A DNA stretch of 64,000 bases from CAZRQL01 sp964602415 (GTDB taxonomy: Bacteria; Bacteroidota; Bacteroidia; Cytophagales; Flammeovirgaceae): assembly GCA_964602415.1 (NCBI GenBank), contig CAZRQL010000002.1:1-64000 (forward strand), read 5' to 3'. The position numbers and the translations under genes were made by a program. Below the pieces are notes generated by a model. That model ran no database searches and was not told where the DNA came from. It saw only the letters and a program-made list of their open reading frames with translations. Position 1 is the first letter of the stretch. Each line of letters begins with the position of its first letter. Below, one piece after another: positions 44,383 through 53,895 of the stretch.

Positions 44383-45636
44383 ATGAAAAAAACACACTTT
44401 GTCTTTGTGCTAATAGGCTTGTTTGCAATTGTTGGTTATTACTATTACAACTTGTATGCTGTCAATTCCTCTGACAACAATGCCTTGGAAGTTGTTGTAA
44501 AACAGGGTGATTTTGACATCAACGTAACGACAAGCGGTGAACTTATCTCAGAGAGTAATGTCGAGATAGAAGGCCCCGCCAATATGCGGATGGTCGGTAT
44601 TTATCAAGTCAAAATTCAGCAAATCATCCCCGAAGGCACTATTGTGAAAGAAGGGGATCTTGTAGCAACTTTAGATAAGTCAGATTTGATGGAAAAATTC
44701 AAAAATGCAGACAGTGAGCTTTCACGCGCGACCTCACAATACACCCAGACCCAGTTGGATACCGCACTGACACTCAGAGATGTACGGGATAGACTTTTCA
44801 ATCTTAAATTTACTTTGCAAGAACGTGAACTTACACTCCAACAATCTACCTACGAGCCACCTGCAACCATCAAACGCGCTGAAATCGAACTCATCAAATC
44901 GCGCAGAGAATACGAGCAGGCTTTGGAGTCTTACCAAATCAAGGTAGAACAATCAATCGCCAAAATGCAAGAAGCCACCGCCAAACTTCAAATTGAGCGC
45001 AATAAAGTGGAGCAAATCCGCAAAGTGCTCGAAGAGTTTGAGGTCAGAGCGCCGGAAGCAGGCATGTTGATTTACAGAAGAGACTGGAGCGGTAGAAAAA
45101 TCAAAGCCAATTCTACCATAAGCGCGTGGGATCCTACCGTAGCCTTGCTGCCTGATTTGAATAAAATGCTCTCAAAAACCTACGTAAACGAAGTAGATAT
45201 CCAAAAAATAAAAGCAGGCCAGCAGGTCAGCATCGGGTTTGATGCTTTTCCCGAAAAAAAATTGACCGGTGAGATCATCTCAGTGGCCAATATCGGTGAA
45301 CAAAGACCCAACTCCGAGGCAAAAGTTTTTTTGGTCGAAATAAAAGTCAATGAAAAAGACAGCGTGTTGCGCCCGGGAATGACCACCAGCAACACCATCA
45401 AGGTAGAAATCATTAAGGATGCTATTTTCATACCTATCGAAGCCTTGCAGTCTGAAGATAGCCTCTCTTATGTGTACGTCAAACAAGGATTTTCAATCCA
45501 AAAACGGGAAGTAAAAACCGGTGCGAGCAACGAAAACGAAATCGTCGTCAGCAAAGGGCTTGAAGCAGGAGAAATCGTATTGCTTTCCGCTCCACAAAAA
45601 TATGCAGGGGAAATCAAAAAATTGGCTCAAAAATGA
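44383..45636 (+). CDS. Periplasmic adaptor (HlyD/MacA family)
   Basis: 417 aa. N-terminal membrane anchor (residues 4-27), a lipoyl-like half at VTTSGELISESNVEIEGP, a long coiled-coil hairpin (about 95-225, rich in Gln, Glu, Lys), and a beta-barrel region DIQKIKAGQQVSIGFDAFPEKKLTGEIISV. Bridges an inner-membrane permease to a TolC-type channel. It overlaps the permease by 4 bases. The 198 bases before it hold no convincing promoter. Confidence 0.88.
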   Translation: MKKTHFVFVLIGLFAIVGYYYYNLYAVNSSDNNALEVVVKQGDFDINVTTSGELISESNVEIEGPANMRMVGIYQVKIQQIIPEGTIVKEGDLVATLDKSDLMEKFKNADSELSRATSQYTQTQLDTALTLRDVRDRLFNLKFTLQERELTLQQSTYEPPATIKRAEIELIKSRREYEQALESYQIKVEQSIAKMQEATAKLQIERNKVEQIRKVLEEFEVRAPEAGMLIYRRDWSGRKIKANSTISAWDPTVALLPDLNKMLSKTYVNEVDIQKIKAGQQVSIGFDAFPEKKLTGEIISVANIGEQRPNSEAKVFLVEIKVNEKDSVLRPGMTTSNTIKVEIIKDAIFIPIEALQSEDSLSYVYVKQGFSIQKREVKTGASNENEIVVSKGLEAGEIVLLSAPQKYAGEIKKLAQK

Positions 45637-46967
45637 AATACCAAAGGCATATTTTCAATTTGGAAATTGCTTTTGAAGCCATCAAACGCAATAAATTACG
45701 CTCCTTGCTCACCTCTTTGGGGATTATTTTTGGGGTGGCGGCGGTAATTTCGATGTTGGCCATAGGCAATGGAGCCAAACAAGAGATAGTAGAACGACTC
45801 AAACTCGTAGGGGTCAATAACATCATCATAACCCCCATTGTGGAGCAAAAACAAGAAGACCTCGAAGAAAAAGACAACTCTCAAAGCAAAGAAATTAAGT
45901 TTTCTCCGGGACTGAATCTACAAGATATGAACTCCATCAAATCAATTTTTCCCTCGGTAGAGTCTATAAGCCCCGAAATACTCATTGAGACCAGTATGAT
46001 AAGCAACTCCATCAAACGCTCGGTCAAAGTCATCGGTGTCGAAAAAGCGTATTTTAAAATTTTTGGATTTGAACTTTCAGAAGGAGAGTTCTTTTCTCCA
46101 AAACATCTGGAGTTAGGGACACCTGTTTGCGTAATAGGCGCGGGAATAAAAAAGCGGTTTTTTCCCAACCAAAACGCGCTAGGGCAGCAAATCAAATGTG
46201 GGCAACAGTGGCTTACCATTTTGGGGGTATTAAAAAATCGAAGTACCAACGAAAACACTCTTTCCAAACTGGGTATTAGAGATATTAACATGGACGTTTA
46301 TATCCCCCTCAAGACGGCTCTGATCCGGTACACCAATCGCTCTTTGGTAACTGAAGCCGCCATACAAGCCGCTGAAAGCGATGAGGACGACAAAAAGAAC
46401 TCCAAAGCCGTCAATTACCACCAATTGGACAAAATTGTGGTCAATGTCAAACAGACTTGGCAGATGTCCCCTACTGCTGAGGCCATCTCGCGAATGCTTT
46501 CCCGCAGACACTATTCAGTGGTGGACTACGAGATTAGCATTCCTGAGCTACTTATCAAACAAGAACAACGCACCAAAGATATTTTTAATGTTGTTTTGGG
46601 GGCTATTGCGGGTATTTCGCTGCTGGTGGGAGGTATCGGGATTATGAATATCATGCTGGCTTCGGTATTGGAGCGCACCAAAGAAATAGGCCTACGAAAA
46701 TCTTTAGGTGCAAAAAGTAGTGATATTGTGTTGCAATTTTTGTTTGAAGCCGTGATGATAAGCGTATCAGGGGGACTTATTGGTATTGTGTTGGGTCTTT
46801 TATTGAGTTGGGGCATCGCTTCTTTCGCCTCTATTCCTTCAATTGTTTCGGGGTCTTCTGTGGTTATTTCGTTTACGGTTGCCGCCGGAGTGGGGCTTAT
46901 CTTTGGTATTGCCCCAGCCAGACAAGCCGCCAAGCAAGACCCCATATCCTCTCTGCGCTATGAGTAA
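45633..46967 (+). CDS. FtsX/MacB-fold ABC permease
   Basis: 444 aa with one membrane helix near the N-terminus (LRSLLTSLGIIFGVAAVISMLAIG), a large periplasmic MacB-PCD region (about 55-310), and three C-terminal helices starting GGIGIMNIMLASVLERTKEIGLRKSLGAK. Unlike E. coli MacB it has no ATPase domain, so a separate ATPase is needed. Co-transcribed with the adaptor and the TolC-type gene. Confidence 0.9.
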   Translation: MKYQRHIFNLEIAFEAIKRNKLRSLLTSLGIIFGVAAVISMLAIGNGAKQEIVERLKLVGVNNIIITPIVEQKQEDLEEKDNSQSKEIKFSPGLNLQDMNSIKSIFPSVESISPEILIETSMISNSIKRSVKVIGVEKAYFKIFGFELSEGEFFSPKHLELGTPVCVIGAGIKKRFFPNQNALGQQIKCGQQWLTILGVLKNRSTNENTLSKLGIRDINMDVYIPLKTALIRYTNRSLVTEAAIQAAESDEDDKKNSKAVNYHQLDKIVVNVKQTWQMSPTAEAISRMLSRRHYSVVDYEISIPELLIKQEQRTKDIFNVVLGAIAGISLLVGGIGIMNIMLASVLERTKEIGLRKSLGAKSSDIVLQFLFEAVMISVSGGLIGIVLGLLLSWGIASFASIPSIVSGSSVVISFTVAAGVGLIFGIAPARQAAKQDPISSLRYE

Positions 46968-46986
46968 TGTCTTACACTTTTCAGAT

Positions 46987-48438
46987 ATGAAAAAAATAGT
47001 TCTTGCCTGCGTGTTTTGGACAGTTTGTCGTGGAGTATTTGCCCAAATATCTCTTAAAGAGGCCATCATACGCGCCCAAAACAACTCCCCTCTTTCTTTC
47101 AATGCCAAAAATGAGCGCGAAAATCGCTACTGGCAGTACCGAACCTACAAAGCTGGATTCTTGCCTCAACTCAGGCTTCGCGGAGAACTGCCTACTTTCA
47201 ACAGTTTGATTCAACCTATCACCTTACCCGACGGCTCTCAAGCGTTTGTCAACCGCAATTTCGCCTCCTCAAATACCCAATTAGAAATCAGTCAAGTGGT
47301 ATCTCCTTTGGGCACGCGTATTTTTGCCAGTTCGCAGTTGGAAAGAATTGACGTGTACGGCACTGCCAACACTTCAAGAGCCACTTCTTACGCTTCAAGA
47401 CCCGTGGTCATCGGTTTCCAACAACCTATCTTTGTGTTCAATCCTATGCGCTGGGACAAAAAAATTGAGCCGCTCCGCTACCAAGAGTCGCTCAAAAAAT
47501 ACAACGAAGACGTTGAAGCCATCGCCCAAAGAACCGCCGAACTCTATTTCAATTTATTAAACGCGCAGCTTTCAGCCGAAATAGCAAAAAAAAATGTTTC
47601 CAGCAATGATACCATCTATTTGATAGGCAAAGGGCGTTATTCGCTGGGTAAAATTGCCGAAAACGACTTGCTTCAACTCCAACTCAACGTGATGACCGCA
47701 CAGCAACAACTGGTGCAAGCCCAACTTGACGTAGAGACCAACTCTTTGTCTTTCAATATGATAATTGGAAATTTATCTTATTCGCAGATACCTATCCTCA
47801 GCATACCTGAACAAATACCCGAATTTGAAATTGATGAAAAAACAGCCATAGAACAAGCAAAAGCCAACCGCCAGCAATACACAGCCTTTCAGAGGCGAAA
47901 GTTGGAAGCTGACCGCGAGAAAGCCCGCGCCGTAGGCAACGGCGGTCTCAATATTGACATCAACGCAAGTTATGGGCTAAACTCCACTGCATCAACCCCC
48001 GAACAACTCATCAACAGTACCAAACCCCAACAGTATGCTGCCGTAAGTTTTAACGTCCCCATACTCGACTGGGGACTCCAAAAAGCAAGGGTAAAAACAG
48101 CTACTTCAAACCAAGAGTTGGTGTATTCGACAATCGAGCAAGAAATGATTGGTTTTGAGCAAGAAATATATGTCAAAACCAAACAATTCAAATTGCTCAG
48201 AGAACAACTCAAAGCCTCACAATTGGCTTCAGAAGTCGCTGTAAGAAGATTTCATATTGCGCAGCAAAGGTATTTTATGGGACAAATCAGTATTACAGAT
48301 TTCAATATCGCCCTTCAAGAAAAAGACCGCGCCCAACAGAACTATTTGTCTATGCTCAAGAGCTTTTGGGTCTCTTATTATGAGATACGAAGGGTTACGC
48401 TTTACGATTTTGAGCAAAAAATGCCTATTGCCTATTGA
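46987..48438 (+). CDS. TolC-family outer membrane efflux protein
   Basis: 483 aa with signal peptide MKKIVLACVFWTVCRGVFAQ. Two TolC-type repeats with long coiled coils (AELYFNLLNAQLSAEIAKKNV and QEIYVKTKQFKLLREQLKAS). Forms the outer membrane channel of the exporter with the two genes upstream. The ATG at 46987 follows the permease stop by 19 bases. Confidence 0.9.
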   Translation: MKKIVLACVFWTVCRGVFAQISLKEAIIRAQNNSPLSFNAKNERENRYWQYRTYKAGFLPQLRLRGELPTFNSLIQPITLPDGSQAFVNRNFASSNTQLEISQVVSPLGTRIFASSQLERIDVYGTANTSRATSYASRPVVIGFQQPIFVFNPMRWDKKIEPLRYQESLKKYNEDVEAIAQRTAELYFNLLNAQLSAEIAKKNVSSNDTIYLIGKGRYSLGKIAENDLLQLQLNVMTAQQQLVQAQLDVETNSLSFNMIIGNLSYSQIPILSIPEQIPEFEIDEKTAIEQAKANRQQYTAFQRRKLEADREKARAVGNGGLNIDINASYGLNSTASTPEQLINSTKPQQYAAVSFNVPILDWGLQKARVKTATSNQELVYSTIEQEMIGFEQEIYVKTKQFKLLREQLKASQLASEVAVRRFHIAQQRYFMGQISITDFNIALQEKDRAQQNYLSMLKSFWVSYYEIRRVTLYDFEQKMPIAY

Positions 48439-48447
48439 ATTGGTTTT

Positions 48448-49263
48448 TCAAATCTTTCTAACCGTTACGAACCTGTCTTTCCCGTTGATATCTTTGCGCA
48501 AAGTAGGCTCAAAGCCTTTTTCTCTGAATATAGTGAGTACCTGCTGGCCTTTAGACTCGTTGATTTCCAAGCCCATGACACCGCCGGTAGCCAAATGCTT
48601 TTGCGCAAAAACCGCCAGCTTTCTATAAAAAATCAAATCGTCTGTGCCGGGCGCAAACAGCGCAAGGTGGGGTTCGTAGTCCAATACGTTGGCGGCCATT
48701 TGCGATTTGTCGCTCTGCGTTACGTAGGGGGGGTTGCTCACCACTAAGTCAAACAGTTTTTCAGGCCATTGGACTTGGTCTAAAAAATCTATCTCCCTGA
48801 GTACCACCCTTTCGGGTACATTTTTTTTGGCTACTTCCAAGGCTTTTGGGCTGATGTCCCATGCTTCGATGGCTGCCTGAGCAAATCCGGCAGCCAAGCC
48901 TTTGGCTATGCAGCCGCTTCCCGTGCCTATGTCCACAATAGAAGCAGGTTTGACAAGACCATAGAGCAATAAAACCAATTCTTCTGTCTCGGGGCGGGGA
49001 ATTAAGACGTTAGAGTTGACATAGAGGTTGTCGCCCAAAAAAACCGCCTGCTCAAATATGTATTCAATCGGTTCGTAGCGCAACAATCTTTCCAAAAAAG
49101 GCTCTGTTTTGGACTCGTCCACCTCCACCCCCGCCACAATTTTTGCTTGTGTCAAGCCAAATGTGTGGTGGATAAGCAAGACCGCCAACTTCGAGGCTTC
49201 TGCCGAATTGTATTTTTCAGACAAAATCCCGCTCAGTTTGCGTCTTAACTCACTGCTGTTCAT
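48448..49263 (-). CDS. prmC: Peptide chain release factor glutamine methyltransferase
   Basis: 271 aa. SAM-binding VDIGTGSGCIAKGLA and the catalytic NPPYV motif. N-terminal helical domain present (LIHHTFGLTQAKIV). Methylates the GGQ glutamine of release factors. It overlaps the upstream CPBP gene by 14 bases. Confidence 0.94.
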   Translation of the reverse strand: MNSSELRRKLSGILSEKYNSAEASKLAVLLIHHTFGLTQAKIVAGVEVDESKTEPFLERLLRYEPIEYIFEQAVFLGDNLYVNSNVLIPRPETEELVLLLYGLVKPASIVDIGTGSGCIAKGLAAGFAQAAIEAWDISPKALEVAKKNVPERVVLREIDFLDQVQWPEKLFDLVVSNPPYVTQSDKSQMAANVLDYEPHLALFAPGTDDLIFYRKLAVFAQKHLATGGVMGLEINESKGQQVLTIFREKGFEPTLRKDINGKDRFVTVRKI

Positions 49264-50119
49264 GTTCCAGCCTTTTCTTTAAAAAATATCCTAAAACAAA
49301 CCCCATAGCCAAAGTCATAAAGATAAACAAATAATCCAAAAATAGGTATTCGGCCTTTTGACTCTGCAATTCGGTAATGTTTTTTTGGTAAAAAAAAGCC
49401 ACACAAAGAGTCAAACCGTTGTTGAATAAATGCAAAAAAATCGGGAAAAATAAATTTTTGGAATAAAAATAAGCATACCCAAAAATAGCCCCCAGTGCCC
49501 ATCTGGGAAAAAATCCGGCAAACTGAAAGTGCAAAAGACTAAACATAGCAGCACCTATAAAAATGGCAACATGCGGATTTGAAAAAAAATGTAGCAGTTT
49601 ATTTTGCAAAACTGCCCTAAAAAGCAACTCCTCCCCTATGGCTGGCAACAAAGCAATCACAAACAAACCAAGTAAAAACTCTTGTTCGTTTTCAAAACCA
49701 AGAATAAAATTGGTTAGCTTTTCTGCTTTTATATCAAGCTCCTGCATGAAATTGGGCAAAGCAAGCTGTTTATTGAGAAAAATAAGCCATTCTAAGGTAG
49801 GGAAAAACAACAGTAAAACCAGCAAGCACCCCGACAAATACAGAACCAAAGCCCCAAAAGGATATTGGCGACCGGGTAAATCGTTTTTATCTAAAATAAA
49901 AATAATAAAAACCGCCGGCAATGTATAAGATATAAAATGAGCGATTCCCTGTGCTTGCAAAATGATATTTCTCAAGTTTTCCTTATCCGAATTAAGAGAT
50001 AAAATTTGGGCTGCATTTTCTATACCCAAAAAAAGTAGTGCAGCCATCTCTCCTGCTATCCTAAAAAGTACATAAATAGAAAGCCAAATCAAAAGGCCGG
50101 TATAGGGTTGTTTTTGCAT
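49250..50119 (-). CDS. CPBP-family intramembrane metalloprotease
   Basis: 289 aa, about eight membrane helices. CPBP (Abi) motifs: GEELLFRAVLQ (the EExxR motif), AAMFSLLHFQF and FLHLFNNG. Members include Rce1-like proteases and bacteriocin self-immunity proteins; target unknown. ATG at 50119 is preferred over TTG at 50161. It is divergent from hemF. Confidence 0.85.
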   Translation of the reverse strand: MQKQPYTGLLIWLSIYVLFRIAGEMAALLFLGIENAAQILSLNSDKENLRNIILQAQGIAHFISYTLPAVFIIFILDKNDLPGRQYPFGALVLYLSGCLLVLLLFFPTLEWLIFLNKQLALPNFMQELDIKAEKLTNFILGFENEQEFLLGLFVIALLPAIGEELLFRAVLQNKLLHFFSNPHVAIFIGAAMFSLLHFQFAGFFPRWALGAIFGYAYFYSKNLFFPIFLHLFNNGLTLCVAFFYQKNITELQSQKAEYLFLDYLFIFMTLAMGFVLGYFLKKRLEHEQQ

Positions 50120-50171
50120 GAGAATTTTTAAAAATACAAATGTGCTACCTTTGTCCACCAATTAGCCAAAG

Positions 50172-51083
50172 ATGATTGACAAAAATAGCATCAAAGAATG
50201 GTTTATGTCGTTGCAAGATAATATTTGCGGCCAAATAGAGGCTTGCGATGGAGCGGGACGCTTCCAACAAGACCTTTGGGAGCACCACAGCGAAGGCGGC
50301 GGCAGAACGCGGCTCATCGAAAAAGGAAACATCATCGAAAAAGGCGGGGTTAATTTTTCGGCTGTGGGTGGCCGGTTGCCACAAAAAACCGCTCTGGGGC
50401 TTGGCTTACCGGAGGCCATCGGATTTTTTGCCACCGGAGTCTCTATTGTCATGCACCCAAAAAACCCTTTTGTGCCCATCATACACATGAACATCCGGTA
50501 TTTTGAGATGGAAAACGGGCAGTATTGGTTTGGGGGAGGCATAGACCTGACCCCTCACTACCTCATTGAGCAGGACGCTGCTTTTTTTCATAGCCGCCTG
50601 AAAGCCGTTTGCGACAAGAGCCATCAAGACTTTTATCCCAAATTCAAAAACTGGTGCGATGAGTATTTTTTTCTCCACCACAGAGAAGAAACCAGAGGAG
50701 TGGGAGGCATTTTTTTTGACAGGCTCAACGAAACCGAATTGCCTATGAGCAAAGAGGCTGTTTGGGATTTTGTCAAAAACGTAGGCAACGAATTTGCACC
50801 GATATACACCTTTTTGATGCAAAAAAATCACCCAACCCCATACGATGAGAGTCATTTGCAATGGCAGTCTCTCAGAAGAAGCCGCTATGTTGAGTTTAAT
50901 TTGCTCTACGACAAAGGTACAAAATTTGGACTTGAGACCAAAGGCCGCACAGAGTCAATTTTGATGAGCATGCCCCCAATGGCCAAATGGATGTACAACT
51001 ACACTCCCCAAAGCGGTACACCTGAAGCCAATACCTTGCAACTGCTGCGCAAAGGAATTGACTGGGTACAACAAGGCAATTGA
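50172..51083 (+). CDS. hemF: Aerobic coproporphyrinogen III oxidase
   Basis: 303 aa. Motifs EHHSEGGGRTRLIEKG, HMNIRYFEM, WFGGGIDLTPHY, GVGGIFFD and RYVEFNLLYDKGTKFGL are diagnostic. Oxidatively decarboxylates coproporphyrinogen III in haem synthesis, so the organism uses oxygen. A -7 box TACCTTTG lies at 50146-50153. Confidence 0.96.
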   Translation: MIDKNSIKEWFMSLQDNICGQIEACDGAGRFQQDLWEHHSEGGGRTRLIEKGNIIEKGGVNFSAVGGRLPQKTALGLGLPEAIGFFATGVSIVMHPKNPFVPIIHMNIRYFEMENGQYWFGGGIDLTPHYLIEQDAAFFHSRLKAVCDKSHQDFYPKFKNWCDEYFFLHHREETRGVGGIFFDRLNETELPMSKEAVWDFVKNVGNEFAPIYTFLMQKNHPTPYDESHLQWQSLRRSRYVEFNLLYDKGTKFGLETKGRTESILMSMPPMAKWMYNYTPQSGTPEANTLQLLRKGIDWVQQGN

Positions 51084-51215
51084 ATTTCTGCTGCCGCCAA
51101 ACCAACAAAACATACGTAATTAAATGAGGTAATATTGTAGAAATTGAATGTATCAAAAAAATTAAGCTATTGTAAATCAAATTTTTATGCAAAAAAAGTT
51201 TGTTATATTTTTGCA

Positions 51216-53822
51216 ATGCAAAGGGTAATATTTTGGATTGTTTTTTGTATAAGCACAATTGCACAAGCCCAGATTTTTGACAAAAAAATAGATTTTGTTT
51301 GTCAGAATTTGTCTATTGCCCAAGCCTTGGACAGTTTGGCCAAGCAAGCCCAAATCAGCATCAACTACCGCAGCGATGTGTTTGAGCCTACCAAAACCTT
51401 GAGCCTAAGCATAAAAAATAAATCCCTGCTTTACGTGCTCAATGCGATTTGTGCCGGAGCTATGGTAAGCTACGAACTCCAAGACAAGGCAGTTATCATC
51501 AAAAAACAGAAACCAAAAGTTGGCTTTGTGGTAAACGGCAAAGTGCGCAGCCAAAAAACAGGGGAGTCGCTGATAGGCTCAAGTATTTTTGTATCAGAGC
51601 TTTCCGCAGGGACATCTACCAACAGCTACGGTTTTTTTGCGCTGTCATTGACACAGGGCGAATACCAATTTTCGGTGCGCTCACTGGGCTACAAGCCAAA
51701 AACATTTCAAATCCAAGTGAATTCCAATATCCATCTCGACATCGCCTTGGAAGAAGAAGAAATCGAACTTTCTGAGGTTGAGGTCGAAGCGCAACTCTCT
51801 GACGTAGAAGAAAGCGTTTACATCACAGAGCACAAAGGCGGGCTGATTTTGCTCAACTACGATTTGATGAAAAAGATACCCAATTTTCTGGGTGAATTTG
51901 ACCCTATGCGGGCGGTGAGTTTGTTTCCGGGTGTTTCCAAGGGCAATGAGATCAGTGCCGGACTCTTTGTCAGGGGCGGTAATGCCGACCAAAACTTGAT
52001 TTTGCTTGACGAAGCCCCTCTCTATAACGCCACGCACGTGTTGGGGCTGTTTTCTATTTTCAATCCCGATGCTGTCAAGGACATGGCTCTCTACAAGTCC
52101 AATATACCCGCTCATTACGGGGGGAGACTCTCGTCGGTGTTGGATGTGAGGCTCAAAGAAGGAAACCGCGAAAAGACTGGCATTTCAGGCGGAATAGGGA
52201 CACTTTCGGCGCGGCTCTCTTTAGAGCAGCCCTTTTTGGCGGGCAAAGGCTCGGTGATGGTTTCCGCACGGCGTTCGCTGATTGATTATTTCACGTTCAA
52301 TATCCCGCTGATTGCGTTCAACCAAAGTGCCATTGTCTTTGGCGATTTGAGCCTGAAAGCCAACTACCAAATCTCTTCGCGCGACAAGGTGATGTTTTCG
52401 GCTTATTTTGGCAACGATTTTATTGGTTTTCAAGACCTTTACAGCACGACTTGGAGCAATGCCCTGAGCACCTTGCGCTGGAATCACCTTTTCTCCCCGC
52501 GCTTATTTAGCAATACCACACTTTACACCAGCAATTTTTTCAGCAGCAACACCAACGTACAGTTTCCCGAGCAGGGCTTTGAGCAGCGGTACCGTTTTTC
52601 GGATTTAGGCATCAAACAAGACTACACTTATTTTTACAGCAATGAATTCAACCTTCGTTTTGGTTGGGAATCCATCTACCACAATTATTTTTTTGGAGAG
52701 GTGCGCCCTACTCCGCTCTCATTCATCAATTATCGGGCTACCGTTCCACAAAATGCGTTGGAGTCAGCCATCTACATCCACTGTGAGCAAGACGTAGGCA
52801 ATCGCCTCAATTTAATCTATGGGCTGAGGTTTTCGCGCTTTGACAACATCCCGCCTTCCCAAAACTATCTGTATGCCGATAGTGTCAATCGTCCGGGGCT
52901 TTACGACGTAGAAAGCATCACTGATACGTTATTGACAAAAGGATTTGGCAGTCTGAATTTTTACCAAGGGCTCGAACCCAGAGTCTCGATGCGCTTGTTG
53001 ATAGGCAGCCGCTCTTCCATAAAACTGGCTTACAGCCGCACCCGCCAATACATCCACCAACTCAGCACAACCAACACCCCTTCGCCGCTGGATATGTGGG
53101 CACCCTCTTCCGCCTACATAAGACCTCAGATAGGCGACCAAATCGCACTGGGGTATTTTTGGAGCAAAAACAATGAGTGGGATGCCTCTGTCGAAGTTTT
53201 TGGCAAGTACATGACCCATATCTTGGACTTCAAACAAGGAGCCAATCTTTTGCTCAATGACCACATAGAAACAGAGGTATCGCCCGGAATAGGCAAAGCG
53301 TTTGGCTTGGAGTTCTTTTTGCGCAAATCCAAAGACAAACTGAACGGATGGATGAGTTACACACTTTCGCGGGCGGAGCGTTTGAGTATGGGCATCAACT
53401 CAGGCAACTGGTATCCTGCGGCTTTCGACAGGCTGCACCAAGTCAATTTGGTGCTTTCTTACCAAATTCACCCCAGAATCAATATTTCAGCCAACTGGAT
53501 TTATGCCTCCGGTCAAGCCTATACTTTTCCGGTGGCCAAATACAAAAAAGACGGTTTTATCGTGCCTTTCTATACAGACAGAAACACCTACCGCCTACCG
53601 GACAACCACCGTTTGGACGTATCGGCTACTTTTTTCAGACGCTCAGGCAAAAAAATCAAAAACAACAGCACGTTCAATCTATCTATTTACAACCTTTACG
53701 CCCGACAGAATGCCTTTGGTTTTGTGTTCAGGCAAAGCAAAACAGACCCCAATAAAACAGAAACCGTAAAAATGTGGCTCTTTGGTATTGTGCCTTCTTT
53801 TGGGTATAGCTTCAAATTTTGA
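51216..53822 (+). CDS. TonB-dependent receptor with STN and carboxypeptidase-like regulatory domains
   Basis: 868 aa. Signal peptide (MQRVIFWIVFCISTIAQAQ), STN domain (about 20-90: LSIAQALDSLAKQAQISINY), carboxypeptidase regulatory-like domain (VNGKVRSQKTGESLIGSSIFV), plug (KGNEISAGLFVRGGNADQNLILLDEAPLYNA) and a 22-strand barrel ending in GYSFKF. Imports an unknown ligand. No SusD or sigma/FecR partner follows, so an STN-based signalling role is not supported here. Confidence 0.9.
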   Translation: MQRVIFWIVFCISTIAQAQIFDKKIDFVCQNLSIAQALDSLAKQAQISINYRSDVFEPTKTLSLSIKNKSLLYVLNAICAGAMVSYELQDKAVIIKKQKPKVGFVVNGKVRSQKTGESLIGSSIFVSELSAGTSTNSYGFFALSLTQGEYQFSVRSLGYKPKTFQIQVNSNIHLDIALEEEEIELSEVEVEAQLSDVEESVYITEHKGGLILLNYDLMKKIPNFLGEFDPMRAVSLFPGVSKGNEISAGLFVRGGNADQNLILLDEAPLYNATHVLGLFSIFNPDAVKDMALYKSNIPAHYGGRLSSVLDVRLKEGNREKTGISGGIGTLSARLSLEQPFLAGKGSVMVSARRSLIDYFTFNIPLIAFNQSAIVFGDLSLKANYQISSRDKVMFSAYFGNDFIGFQDLYSTTWSNALSTLRWNHLFSPRLFSNTTLYTSNFFSSNTNVQFPEQGFEQRYRFSDLGIKQDYTYFYSNEFNLRFGWESIYHNYFFGEVRPTPLSFINYRATVPQNALESAIYIHCEQDVGNRLNLIYGLRFSRFDNIPPSQNYLYADSVNRPGLYDVESITDTLLTKGFGSLNFYQGLEPRVSMRLLIGSRSSIKLAYSRTRQYIHQLSTTNTPSPLDMWAPSSAYIRPQIGDQIALGYFWSKNNEWDASVEVFGKYMTHILDFKQGANLLLNDHIETEVSPGIGKAFGLEFFLRKSKDKLNGWMSYTLSRAERLSMGINSGNWYPAAFDRLHQVNLVLSYQIHPRINISANWIYASGQAYTFPVAKYKKDGFIVPFYTDRNTYRLPDNHRLDVSATFFRRSGKKIKNNSTFNLSIYNLYARQNAFGFVFRQSKTDPNKTETVKMWLFGIVPSFGYSFKF

Positions 53823-53895
53823 TAAAGAAGGGCTTATGTTGGATGATTTCGATAGATTTGGGGGTTAAAATACATTCAATTACAAACTATAATAA

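Noticed and set aside
51206..51213. TATTTTTG just before the TonB receptor ATG as its promoter
   Set aside because: The implied transcription start would be at or past the ATG at 51216; probably chance in AT-rich sequence.
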